Assembly: GCF_021018895.1 (NCBI RefSeq)
Contig: NC_079384.1
Span: 3,391,640 to 3,455,639 of the forward strand
Reading direction: 5' to 3'
DNA: 64,000 nucleotides
From: Seriola aureovittata
Taxonomy: Eukaryota; Chordata; Actinopteri; Carangiformes; Carangidae
The position numbers and the translations under genes are program-made. Below, piece after piece: positions 1 through 12,050 of the stretch (position 1 is its first letter; every line of letters begins with the position of its first letter). The notes beneath the pieces were generated by a model. The model was not told the origin of the DNA and did not search any database. It saw nothing but the letters and a program-made list of their open reading frames with translations.

Positions 1-3000
1 ATGCATCTACCTGTACCTGTCTATAACACCTGAGACTGAATCTGCATGTCAATCAGCTCCTGATTCACAGGACCAGTCCAGACCTGGACTCACTGCTCTG
101 TGAATGTGTCTGTGCTTCAACAGGAGCACTCAGTGTGCTCAGTGTGACCGTCTGGCTCTGACACAGCGCTGACATCACCGCTTTATACACAAATGAAGCC
201 ATCTGATTGGCTGTATGGAAACAAAACAGATAAAACAATAACGTCTCCTTCTTGATATGACGAGAAGGTCAGATGACATGATGACAAACAGCCAGCTCAT
301 CAGCCATTTCACCACAGCTCTCATGTCAAATCCTCTTTTTACAGTGTTTTCATATAAAAAATATTGGTTGGAACTGATGGTTAGCTTCTGTCTTCTAGTC
401 TGTTAGCGCTTTAGCTAGTCTCTGTCACTGAGAAACTACTGAGATCAGTTCTGTCCTGTTCTTCAGCCACACAGGGAATCTGTCAACGCCAAGTTTCTTT
501 TTCATCTGGAGCGTCAGAAACTTTCCTTGGACACTTCCTATGTTTTCGTCACACTCCTGCTGCTGTAGCTCCATCTCTGTCTCTACAGTTACCCAATCAT
601 TGACATGATATATATATATATATATCACTGCCGCTGGGCCAGCACAGGAACGTCACCACAGACACCAGATGTAAAAACTGTGGTACACTACAGAAGACAG
701 AGAGATTCACCTGGAGCTGATAATCAGCTCTGTGTGAACTCCTTTATAACAGACGTTTATTTATCTGTAAAAGTCTCACACTCCAGCTTCACTGAGGTCT
801 TTAACCCAAGACCCTGCTGGGATGAGTGTGCGAGGCTAATAAGATGCTAAACGGTCCGTGACTCACTCGGTGCTGATACCAAGGTCTGCTGCTTGAGCAA
901 AATACAAAAGCACATCAACACAATGTCCACTCACTTTATCGATTACTCCCCAGCCTCATAACTAATTAGTGGAGGATGAATCACACAGAGTGTGTGGTGT
1001 CTCCAGAGGGCTGGGATGGAAGTTAAAGTTAGATGACACAGCGTGATGTTGAATTAAATGCAGCTTCAGGTGGAAAATGTTTTCCCTGAAGCACTTCCCT
1101 CGATTACTTTCCTCTTAGAGCTTCATGACGGCAGCTGGAGCTGAAGACGCCTCACCTCTCACCTGAAAGGCTTTCACTCCTTGTGGGGTCATTGAGGAGA
1201 GTCGGCCATCAGGTGGAGTCCTCTGTGGATGCATGTTCAGATCCTCCAGCACAACCTTCATACAGCTCTAAGAGATACCAAGACCTGGACGACTGAGAAT
1301 CTTCACAAACACACCTTGATTACTCTGTGTCTCGGCTGAAGGCTTCGATAAGACCCGTCTACCTCTACTGGGAGCTAAAAGTCAGAATATTCACCAACGT
1401 TATGAAAATGCAGCTGTTCAGATGAACTGATAGTAAATTAATTATGCGTAATTCTAATCATAAAGACGCAGCTGCAGCAGCTTCCAAACAGGAACCAGCT
1501 CTGTGATGTACAGAGAGTTCAGGTCCAGACACGTTTTCATCGTGTTTACTGTCTGTTTGTTTGCAGACACCAAGGTCATACCGTCGACAATGGCGGTTAT
1601 CTGATCCCGCTGTGAGGTCTGTCTCCTCTGACTCAGTCTCTGTATCTGACGTTGCAGCTGAACACCACATCTCTCCATCGCATATCTACACTTTATCTGT
1701 CTCCGTCCACTTCCTGTCTGTGCCCACCCTCCGTACTGTCCTGGTCCTGGTCCTGGTCCTGAAGGGGACAGGTTCACATTCAACAGACACAGTCTCCCTC
1801 CCCCTCTCTTCCTCTCCCTCCTCCCCCTCTTCTCTCAGTGTCATTACACTCTTGATTGTCTTCCTGGTGTTATAATTACACCTTGTTCATCACTGTCAGC
1901 TCAAAGAGGCATCATGATCTGTGTGAACTAATACGAGGATCAGACCCTCACTAGTCCAAACCTGTCAGTCACCTGCTCAGCACGCTGCCTGGGTGATCAA
2001 GAGGAGATGATCCTGGCTATTGATGCATTATGCATGACTCCTTCTCCTCTAAATAAAACTCACAGCGACAGGTGTAATCGCACCGGTTGCTCTGAAAGTC
2101 TCTGTCATATTTAGATTCTGGATCAGGCTCCGCAGAGAATCAGGACTCTCTCTTTGGGGACCTCAGAGACAGGACAGCAGCTTTAACATCCCCCTTGTTC
2201 TCTGGAGGTGATTCTCAGTTCATCATCAAACATGGCTGCACTGTTAACAACGAGCTGTCACACTCTGTATCACCACATGTCCTTCAGTCAACACCCTCAT
2301 AGACCGAGACCGTGCGCTGCTGGTCTCTGCTGGGTAACAGGCTCCAGACTGACTGGCTACTGGAGGGTGGGGAGGGTGGGGTGGGGTGGGGTGGGGGGGG
2401 GGGGTCTTCTTTGAATTGTTGTTGATTAAAAGTGGCAGAGGAATCGACTGAGAGGGAGGGAGATGATGGAGGAGGAGGAAAAAAGGTGAACAGGTTTTGT
2501 AATCAGGTCTGACAGAGAGGAAGTGACACTGACAGGAAGAGGGAGTGGCCTCAGGAGACGATTCACCCAGCCTTCACTCATTCATCACAGTTTACTGAGG
2601 CTGCACATAGAGATGGAGGTTGACTTCAGACAGAATTACACTGGGCAGCTGTTACAGTGATCAGCTGATTCACCTGACCAGGTGAGTCAAGTCTCTGCTC
2701 TGCTGAAGGATGAGCTGCTCCGAAATACAAGACACAGTTTGTACTCACTTCTTATCCAGAAGCCTCTCAAGTCCAGTCTGTAAATCAGGTCACAGACTGA
2801 AGAACGGCAGATAATCCTACTAACTAATCCTGCTAACTAGTCTTACCGACTTTTTCTTTTTAGATTAAAATATCTAAATGCACAGTTTGTTGTTGTTGTA
2901 TGAATGACTTTAACACGACTGACACCTTTCCTTCGACCGACTGTCGGTGAATCTTTCAGAGCTCAGACTCGCTGCAGAGGTAGGCCGACAGGACAGATTT

Positions 3001-3623
3001 TACCTCGGGGATAAAGACCTTTAAAAACTTTCGGTGAAGCGGTGGAAACAGTCGCTCAAAACTGAAGCAGAAAAATTCTCCAGCCATTAACCGGACGTCT
3101 GAAACTTGTCTGCAGCTCCTCCTGGCACATTCTTCTAAAATGACCGGCTCGGAAACTTCTCTGATTTTCCACCAGTTCCCCAGAGACCCGATCCAATTCC
3201 CCTGTTTTTAAAAGCCTCAGCTTTGCCTCAAGTCCCATGATGCTTCAGGAAATTGTCCCTCAACCCAGTCAAGGATATTACTGAGTTATGTTGCCAGCTG
3301 GGTTTTTTTTTTTTCACAGGCAGCTTTAAAATATCCATTTACTCTGAGCCTGACCAATATTTCCTACACAGACTGTATCAACCACCCCCAGGTCCTGTAG
3401 GCGAGGTAGAGCCTAATCCCTGCAGTTAGCGCTGATGATTACACACTGACAGAGGATTACGCTACACACTGGAGATAAACCGGCTGCAGGTTATTCATGC
3501 AGCTACACTGTGATAATGACATCTCATATCTAAGTGTGGTTCGCAGACAAACACGGGGTCAACAGGGGTCACCGCCTCACAGCAGCTCCACCATCACTGA
3601 AGCAGGAAGTGGCTCTACGTTAC
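1..3623. other. probable last intron of ogfod3; no gene recognised
   Basis: No coding exon was recognised on either strand. The last recognised ogfod3 exon, on the minus strand, ends at 3624 with a good donor and an open phase-1 codon. The family's C-terminal part, which should follow, was not found here, so this stretch is most simply intron. It contains a short (TA)n at 608-625 and a G-rich run near 2366-2404. Short open frames in it have no family resemblance and look random. Confidence 0.5.
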
Positions 3624-3914
3624 CTGCCCGGGGTTCCACTGTCTGGTTTCCAGTCTGGTCCATGAAGACAAATCTTCCTCCGGTGAAGTCGGAGCCGTAG
3701 TCAGACAGGTAGAGGAGACAGGTGTAGTCGAAGGAGCCGTAGGTTACCTGTGAGACAGGAAGTCAGTGTCTGCATCAACACCTCACTTCACTGACGGCGA
3801 TTCATTCAACCAGTGACTTGTAGACAAGGATTAACAACTTCACTCTGACAATGAAACTGAGAATGATAGTATATCACCATGGTAACAGGCTGCAGGATGG
3901 TGTAGTGAGTGTAT

Positions 3915-3973
<59 letters not shown>

Positions 3974-6900
3974 GGAGAAGAACTGAAGGTTGAGGGTAGG
4001 TTTTGCTTTTGTTTAGTTAATTGCACTTAAAACTTGTAAAAGTTACATCAGTAAAATCTTTAATATTTTATTATTATCTATTTTATTTTAATATCATTCA
4101 TCATCGAGGGAAGAAGTTCAGTGAGAGACTGACTGGTACCTGAAGAAAAATGATTCCCATCAGTCCATTTAGGGAGCAGGTCGCACCTCGGCCATGTTAC
4201 TACAGATGGTCCCAGAACAGGTCCAGATCCTAGACTCAGGGTCTAGATCTTCCGTCAGTAACACCTGGTCAGGTATCTATGCTGTTACCTTGTCTATGTG
4301 TGGGTGCCAGTACTCGTCGTGCTGGGTCTGGGCTGCCGTGCTGTTGATCCTGGAGAAGAAGGTGGGCTTGGTGAGGTACATCTGAGTCTGGTCCAGATCA
4401 AACGTCTCAGCTATGACCGTCTGGATTCTCTCACGTACGTCTCTGATGGAGAAACACAGGGGTGAGGGTGAAGTGGTGAGATTTCACCGATTCATGATGC
4501 ACTGAAAAACTGGTCAGTTCAGTCGTCATGACAACCAAATGCAGGTCAGGGGACCGGGGTTAATGAGGAGTCATATCTAGACCAACTATCTCCATTCACC
4601 TCCTACAGGTGGGAATACATGACAGACATGAAGACAAACCCCACACATCAGATCTGTGGACTATGACATCATCACATTATATTGATCATTCAATGACATC
4701 ATCACATGATACTGATCGTTTAATAAGGAATGATGTCACAAAGCAACATCAGGTCTGTGCTTTAGTTGAATGACTGGTTTGAATGACGGTTCCTCACCTG
4801 TAGAGCTGGAAATCCTCAGGTGTGATCACATCCCTGATCTGATCCCCAAAATACCTGCACAAACATCGCAACAGCCAATCAGAGACCGGCATGAGGCTGA
4901 TTAAAATGAGGGACCAGGTTCGGTGGAACACGCAGGGTGTCATCGCTTCAGTCACAAACACAGACGCAGAGAAATGAAAAGGTGTACTGTTGTAGTTTCA
5001 CCTGTAGATGTTGACGAACTGTTTCCCCATCGACAGCGCTCCAGAGTGCAGGTCCAGTATGGAAGCCTGGAGGGGTCAAAGTCAAAACAGGACAAATCAG
5101 CTGACTGCTGATGCAGCGATTGATTGAAGGTTCAGCTGCTCCACTGTGGCCTCGTGTTGTTCACTCTGTCCTTCACTTGCTATTGTTATTGGTGGTCAGC
5201 TCTTGGCTCCTCCCCCCTCACTGAAGGGTCTTAACACTTCATAAACGTTTCTGGACAGGAACATGACTCCACACTGTAGTGTCTGTCAGAAACCATCAGG
5301 TCTGGACTCACTGGAGCAGACTGCCCTCTAGTGGCAGGACAGGTCCATTACAGCAGGAAATAAAATAACAACAACACTGTTCTACTTATATCTAACAAAA
5401 CTGCGGATGAAAAGACCGTCCAACCATCTGAGGTTCAGAGACTGAAACGAATCAGGTCTCAGGCTGTCCAGGTGTTTCTGATTACAGACTAGAATGATGT
5501 CATCGTGACCGCAAAGATAAAGGAAAGATAAAGGAAAAAGATAAACAACCTACAGAGACAGGTGTGTTTGGAGTAGAGCGTTTCATGCGTTCATATACTC
5601 ACCCCTCCCTCTGACCCGGCCAGTGCCAGCCCCCTCTCAGCGAGCCTGTGGGTCAGACACAAGTATTTAATGATCCACCTGGACACGGGTAGTCTGCTGT
5701 CTGTGACAGTGTTTACCTCCTGAGCACCTGAGCCTCCTCCCTGCTGACCACACTGTCTGTGACTGCACGGCCACATCTGTGAGGGGTGCATCCTGGGAAA
5801 GAGAAGAAGGAGAGGATCAGAGAAAAAACAGCTGCATCATGGAGGGAGGGAGAGGACAGAGTTTATTCATTAATGTCCCACAGTTCAGAGCTTCCCCTCC
5901 AACGATGATGACTGTAGTTTGACAGTTGACAGTTTTGATGACGGGGGACATGAGGTGGAACACAGGTATTAAAATGCTGTTTACAGGTGTGGTGTTTACA
6001 GGTGTGGTCGTGGTCTCACCCCTTAAACAGAATTAAACCACCTGAAGTGACTCTGTGGATCTTTGTCAGACGTGAACCCTGCAGGTGTAACTCTGGGTGA
6101 AACCAGCTGATTCAGGGTCAGAACCTGTGAACTGCCGCATGTGGCTGTTTTCACTTTAACTTTAACTTAAGGAAACATTATTAAACCGCCTCAGTTGAAC
6201 AGGTGATGTCATTCAGTAGAGTTGTACTGCCATCTAGTGGAGTCTGTGCTGTTTCATGGAACAAATATAAACACACTATTTATTTTATACTGACAGAAGA
6301 AGAAGTAGAAGAAGAAATGTTCCACTGACAAGTTTTCTATGTAGCAGGTTTGTCACATCGTCATGGTAACACACAGACGACAGGTGTGACAGTGGTCAGG
6401 GGTCACAACCTCACCTGGGTAGCGTTTGTAGTTCTCGTAGTCTTCGGAGCACGGGACGGTGTAGACTCTGGGGTGAGGGGAGACCAGCTCCCCCTGGCTG
6501 ACCAGTGTCGCTGTGATGTCACTGTCCACAGAGCTCATGTACCACCAGGTCCTGCACACACACACGGCAACCAGCAGCAGGGCCACGAGTCCTCGGTACC
6601 CCCTCCACACAGACCCCTGCCTCAGAGCATGACCCCTGACCAAGACAGAGAGAAGGTCCAGGTGTCAGTGAGAGACAAATAACTTAAAGTCAAAGAGTCA
6701 ATTCAAACAGCAATGAACCTGCTGGGACTTTTGAAGTTAAAAGAATTCAACAATAAGTGCACATGGATGTACTATAATACATATCTATATACATATGTGT
6801 ACCAATCTGGTTCATCACTTTTTAGTATCCCCTGGAAACACTTCTGTTGTGTTGTATTTGCAGTTCATGTCTTGTCAGATTGATGAAGATGTTTTCTGAA

Positions 6901-7291
6901 GCTGCAGTGTGTTGAACCCTCAGGGCCACCGTACAATCCTCATGTACTTATTCAGTTATTGATTCAAGTAACTATCAATTTAATCACTTTATTTATATTT
7001 TCTATTATTGTATTTATTGATGACCATATCGTCAGTGTGTCCTCCACAGTGATAATGAAGCTGTGAACTCATCAACATGTTTTTGTCTCTACATTTACCT
7101 CTGTAATCAGTCTCTCTCTCTCGCGTGCGCTCGCGCACACATACACACGTATGCACACGCACAAACACACACGCACACGCATGCACACGCACACACGCGC
7201 GGAGTATCGTTTCATTTCCTCACCTTTTAATCTTCTTCTCTATCTCTGTGGAGTTCCCGCCCTTCGCGTTCCTCATTCGTACCAGCGCCAT
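3624..7291 (-). CDS. ogfod3: 2-oxoglutarate/iron-dependent oxygenase domain protein 3 (3' end missing)
   Basis: Eight exons are readable on the minus strand: 7224-7291, 6415-6635, 5717-5792, 5603-5645, 5002-5066, 4798-4854, 4289-4442 and 3624-3747. They join in one frame into 269 residues, still open at the end. The start is the ATG at 7289-7291. A single hydrophobic segment near residues 35-52 predicts a type II membrane protein. The motif VPCSEDY follows it, then a cysteine-bearing stretch and the oxygenase core. That core contains HDEYWHPHIDK, whose H-x-D is expected to bind iron, and a YGSFDYT strand. The second iron-binding His and the 2-oxoglutarate-binding Arg should lie in the missing C-terminus. 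The family is a prolyl-hydroxylase-like oxygenase whose substrate I do not know. It is head to head with hexd, as in human 17q25.3. Confidence 0.9.
3919..3966. repeat. (CA)n microsatellite
   Basis: About 24 uninterrupted CA units in an intergenic-to-intron stretch of ogfod3, between exons 7 and 8 on the minus strand. Confidence 0.97.
7122..7202. repeat. alternating purine-pyrimidine (CA/CG/TA) tract
   Basis: A degenerate CA-rich tract with many CG and TA steps in ogfod3 intron 1, just inside the first exon. The near-perfect purine-pyrimidine alternation is the kind of sequence that can adopt Z-DNA. Confidence 0.8.
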
Positions 7292-7917
7292 CTTGACTCA
7301 GACCTCCAGCTCATCTACAACATAATAATTCACTAAAAGCTCTTCACTGCTCCGTTCACAGCAGCTAACGTTACCTGAGAATCTCCGCTTCCGGGTGGAT
7401 GACTAACGGTTGTCCAATTGGTTCTCCGGAAAAGAAAGCAACGTTTTCATTGGACCAATTCAACTGGACTACAGCACAGCTGTAAACACAGCGGGGATCG
7501 AGCGCTCTGCCATCCATTGCTCTTCCCGCTCAGACTGAACTAATCAATCGCTTGCTCTGTTTATTGCTAACGTCTGTGGACCATTTAATCAAAGTACACG
7601 ACACTGGACTGATAACAGGTATAACATCGCAGGAGGTGGCGGCAAAGCTCCGTGTGGTTGCGTCCGAATTAAAACGAAGAGGAAGAAGACGAAGAAGAAA
7701 AGAAAAAGGTGATCTGATCTGCGCGACAATAGCAGAATCCTCAGTCTAGTGCCCCGCCTCTGACTTCCTATCTCCGGGTCCCACCTGGTCTCTGCTGTCC
7801 AGGTAAGTCAAACCTATGATCTACTGTTCAGGCTCAGACGTGGACACACACCTGTGACAAACACCTGTACCTGCTGCTGTCAACGTGAAGCTCTGCTCGT
7901 GTGCACAGTGAGACAAG
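7292..7917. promoter_or_regulatory. shared head-to-head promoter region of ogfod3 and hexd
   Basis: Only 626 bp separate the ogfod3 start codon (minus strand) from the hexd start codon (plus strand). The stretch carries CpG steps and a CCAAT-type box (ATTGG at about 7418-7422). A consensus donor at 7801 (CCAG|GTAAGT) suggests a hexd 5' non-coding exon ending at about 7800. An open frame at 7552-7749 ends in a lysine/arginine run and resembles no family I know; it is treated as 5' leader or upstream ORF. No TATA box was seen. Transcription start sites cannot be fixed from sequence alone. Confidence 0.5.
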
Positions 7918-10900
7918 ATGAAGTGTCCACCGTGGCCCGAAGGACAGAAACTGGTTCACCTGGATCTGAAAGGTGCCCCCCCGAGAGTAGACTACCTCCA
8001 CAAGGTACGACCAGGAGGGTCCTGAGGTCTGCAGCACATTCACACCTGTGTCACCGTGTAATTTCCTTTTCTCTGTCCACTCACCTGCTGACCTGATGAT
8101 GATGGTCATGTGATCAGCTGATCGAGCTGTTCTCTGAGCTGGGGGCGGAGGGTCTGCTGGTGGAGTATGAGGACATGTTTCCTTATGAGGGGGAGCTGCA
8201 GCTGCTGCAGGGCACAGCTCCGCCCACCTACAGGTGCAGTGTGACTCTTTACCTGCCTCATTAACAGAGTGATTTTCCTCACTGTGAGACGGAGATAATA
8301 TTTAATATCTGGTCATAAAGTCTGACCATTGTGTTTCCAGCCGACAGGAAATATTATCTCTGCAGGAGTTTGCCAGGTCTAAGTCCATGGAGGTGGTCCC
8401 CCTGGTGCAGACGTTTGGCCACATGGAGGTGAGACAGCAGACACCTGCTCACTGTGGGACAGAGCCCAGTGTCGGCGTCTGACCTGCTGTCTGTTTCCTC
8501 TGTCAGTTTGTGCTGAAGCATCGTCCCCTGTGGGGCCTCAGGGAGCTGCCTCACTGCGTGGGCACCCTGAACCCTCACAGAGAGGAGGGGCTGAAGCTGG
8601 TGATGGAGATGCTGAGGCAGGTGGTGGAGCTGCATCCAGGTGTGAACACTCTGCACATTGGAGCCGATGAGGTGAGGATGAATCTCCTGTAGACCAGGTG
8701 TGTCATATGACTGATGTCATCAGTTGTCACGTGTTCTCTCAGGTATACATGCTCGGTGAGGGGGAGGAGTCAAAGCTGTGGTTGGCTTCACCTGGACGCA
8801 CAGTGGAGCAGCTGTTCCTGAGTCATGTGACCAAGGTCGCCAAGGCCATCAAGGAGGCGTGGCCTCACTTGAGTATCATCATGTGGGATGATATGATGAG
8901 AGGCATGAACCAGGACACTCTGAAAGGTGAGGAACAACACAGGTGTTCTACAGCTTTAAAACCATCACCCGGTAACAAAGATGTACCTCATGAGTCAGCT
9001 GACTCAGGCTGATGATGTCACAGTCTTACAGGTAAACTGAACACTCTGAGCATCAGGTGAACAGCCTCAGCTCCTGAGAAGCGTCAGAAGTCATGAATGT
9101 TTCCTAATGCAGGTTAAAGGTGTTTGTATTTACCTGAGTATTTTTATTTCATTCATTCTTACACAGAGACAGAAGTTACTATAACAACAGGATTATTATT
9201 ATTCATTAGCACAGAGATGATAGAGATAATATAACCTTGTTTTTATGAACTGTCGTTAACAGTTTCATTAATATGTCCTTGTGTTGAACAGAGAGTGGTC
9301 TGGTGGGACTCGTCCAGCCCATGTTGTGGGACTACACCCCTGATCTGGATGTGGACAGCACTGGTAGGAAGTGTGTTCTCTCACCTTTGACCTCTGAGCT
9401 CTTGTCCCTATTGTCTGATGAGTCCTCTGTGTTGAACAGTGTCTCTGCTGGAGAAGTACCACACAGCCGGACTGTCACAGCTGTGGGCCGCCAGCTCCTT
9501 TAAAGGCTCCACCTGTGTTCACACCTGTGTGCCCGGCACTATGAGACACGTGGAGAACCATGAGCAGTGGCTGAAGGTGGCAGCTGCTTTACCTGCAGGC
9601 GTACACCTGAGGGGCATCGCCCTCACAGGCTGGCAGAGGTGAGGGTTCACCAGGTGTCATCACCTGTCCACAGACAGATGTGTGTGTGTGTGTATTTATT
9701 TCAGTGTTCAATAGTTCAATGTACACACACAAACAAACACACACACACAATCACACAACACTGTGTTGATTGGGTGGAGAGTGTAACCTGGTCACTGATA
9801 CACAGGACTGAGTGTTGTAGTTTTATCACAGGTAAACACACAGGTAAAGATACACAGGTGAAAACAGCCTCCACATGAAGGAAAATCAGTCTCCTGTCTC
9901 ACCTGACCCACCTTACTGCCTGTTCACTAACAGGACTTTACCTGGCTCCTTCGGTAGTGATGTCACACCTCAGTGTCTGACATCAGGTCAAGTAACATGC
10001 TCTGGTCTTGTCCTGTCTTGCCCCCCCCGGCAGGTATGACCACCTGTCTGTGCTGTGTGAGCTGATGCCTGTGGCTCTGCCTTCACTGGGAGCCTGTCTG
10101 CAGACGCTGGTCCAGGGTCAGCTCAGTGCTGAGGCTCAGATCAGAGTGTGTGAGCGGCTGGGTGTGTCTTCAGTGGAGGTGACGGACCTGGACAGGTGAG
10201 GTCTGTACCGTCTGATCTACAGTCTCTGTGAGATGTACCAGTACCTGCAGCTTCTGTTCCTGCAGGACACCTGAGGAGGACTCGCTGTTCCCAGGGAGGA
10301 GACTGGCTGAGCTCATCGTAGACCTGAACCACCTGCTGAACTCAGACGACATCCGCTTCTTTGAAAACAGCATGTGAGTCCAACCTTCATCTCACCTGTC
10401 TCCTCTACCTCAATTAACTATACTGACTCACAGATACAGTTAGCTTAGCTTAGCATAGAGACAGAAAACGGAGTAAACAGCTGGTCTGACATTAAACTCA
10501 TTATACTGTGAGTCTCAGCAACAAACTGAACAAGTGCATTTTCCAAAATGTGAGACGGTTCCTTTCACCTGGAGAAGAGCTGAACAGGTGTGTGTTTCCT
10601 GCAGGGCTGTGAGAGGATGGTTCAGCCCCTACCAACGACAGAGGAGGGCGGTGACCCCACTCATCACCATGACGATTCACAGCCAAGCATCGGCGTAAGC
10701 AGACACTTTTTCTACTGTGATTGAATATGAAGGCAACACTACAGTATGAAGTCTGAACTGTGGTTTAATCAGAGAATTAAATTTATCAGAAATAAAATTT
10801 TAATGTTTCGGGTTTTGAATGTTTATGTCAATAACTTTATTAATTTTATTACTAAATACAGACAAACCTGTTGTACTGTGATTAGTTAATTAGCCTCAGC

Positions 10901-11197
10901 TCAGTTATTTCAGTCTAATTAGCAAATGTTAGCATCTTACAATGCTAAGCTAAGGTGGAGAACATGGTGAATGTTACAGGAGCTAAACATCAGCTCCTAT
11001 ACCCTCCCCCCTCACCTGTCCTCAGGTATCTGACCACGCTGCAGCAGAAGGTGGAGGCGGTGAAAGAGGAGATGGTGCGTCTTTACCCAGAATGCACTGC
11101 TCAGGAGTGGATAGAGGAGCACGTCAGCCCAGTGATGGCTCCTCTACAGAGGATCACAGAGGACGTCCTGGCCTGTGTGAAGGAGATGGTCCCGTAG
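7918..11197 (+). CDS. hexd: hexosaminidase D (GH20 family)
   Basis: Eleven exons: 7918-8004, 8118-8233, 8341-8428, 8507-8671, 8743-8926, 9292-9363, 9440-9638, 10034-10195, 10266-10373, 10605-10694 and 11026-11197. They give 480 residues, close to the human length of about 486. HEXD is a cytoplasmic/nuclear beta-N-acetylhexosaminidase with no signal peptide, and none is present here. Family hallmarks include [11 protein letters not shown] near the N-terminus, [26 protein letters not shown], and HIGADE with the catalytic Asp-Glu pair of GH20 enzymes. MWDDM and LTGWQRYDH follow in the later barrel strands. The start is the first ATG in frame with the family's N-terminus. An AATAAA signal lies at 11408-11413. 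The gene converges on cybc1. Confidence 0.96.
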
Positions 11198-12008
11198 AAT
11201 AACAATAATTATTATTATTAGTAGTATTATTATAATTCTGCAGCTCAGTCAGACGTTGTGTCTTTAATTTGATTTCATCCTGATTTAGTGCAAAGAACAA
11301 ACAGCTGATTGTGGCTCAGAGAAGAAGGAACACGATGAACAGAACTGGTTCATGTATAAAACACTTTTATATCATTCTTGTAAATGTATAAAAACAAATC
11401 AACAAACAATAAAATCAACAGTAAGCAAAAAACATTTGTCATCAGCCCTGATTCAGTTCACACAAACAAACAGTTACATAAACAGATAAAACCTTGGACC
11501 AAAGTGTTTCCTGAGACTCAGTCTTTGGTTCATATTTAACATGTTGAGAGACAGAGCAGCTGAAGAGTTCGTCTCATCTCGCCCTTCATGTCTGAAACAG
11601 TTTACAGTCTAGAATAGACGAGCGTCAGCTAGTGGGGGGGTCCAGAGAACCGTGGGAACAGCTTCCACATAAACAGTCATTAGTTGAGTAGAAGGCACAG
11701 TTAATACAGTTAATGTGGATCTGGATCCTCACACAGTCATTAGACCTGATGAGCTGCAGTCTCTGTCTCCAGATCGTCAAGAGGAGGATGTTTCATCCTT
11801 GTTCAAAATGTTTCATTGTTATAACCTGAACTCAGATATAAACAACAGAAGAAAGTGTGTAAGGAGCCATTTAAAAAGCCTACACCCTCAGTGTCACATG
11901 CACATGCTTTCTGTATAACATGTAATGAAGTCATCACTGAAGCCACGCCCTCTAAAGCCTCAGTCATAATGCCCCAACTCAATCCACTCACAGCTACAGT
12001 TACAGGTC
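11198..12008. other. convergent 3' UTR region of hexd and cybc1
   Basis: This holds the hexd 3' UTR with an AATAAA at 11408-11413, then sequence that is probably cybc1 3' UTR on the other strand. No further exon was recognised. Confidence 0.6.
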
Positions 12009-12050
12009 TCAGAGTTCATCAGCTTCATCAGCTTCATCAGCTTCATCGCT
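12009..12050 (-). repeat. coding 9-bp repeat giving acidic C-terminus of Cybc1
   Basis: About four copies of a GATGAAGCT-type unit encode repeated Asp-Glu-Ala just before the cybc1 stop codon. The array is in frame, so length changes would keep the protein open. Confidence 0.85.

Noticed and set aside
7552..7749. 65-codon frame between ogfod3 and hexd as a separate gene
   Set aside because: No family resemblance and a low-complexity Arg/Lys end; better explained as 5' leader or upstream ORF.
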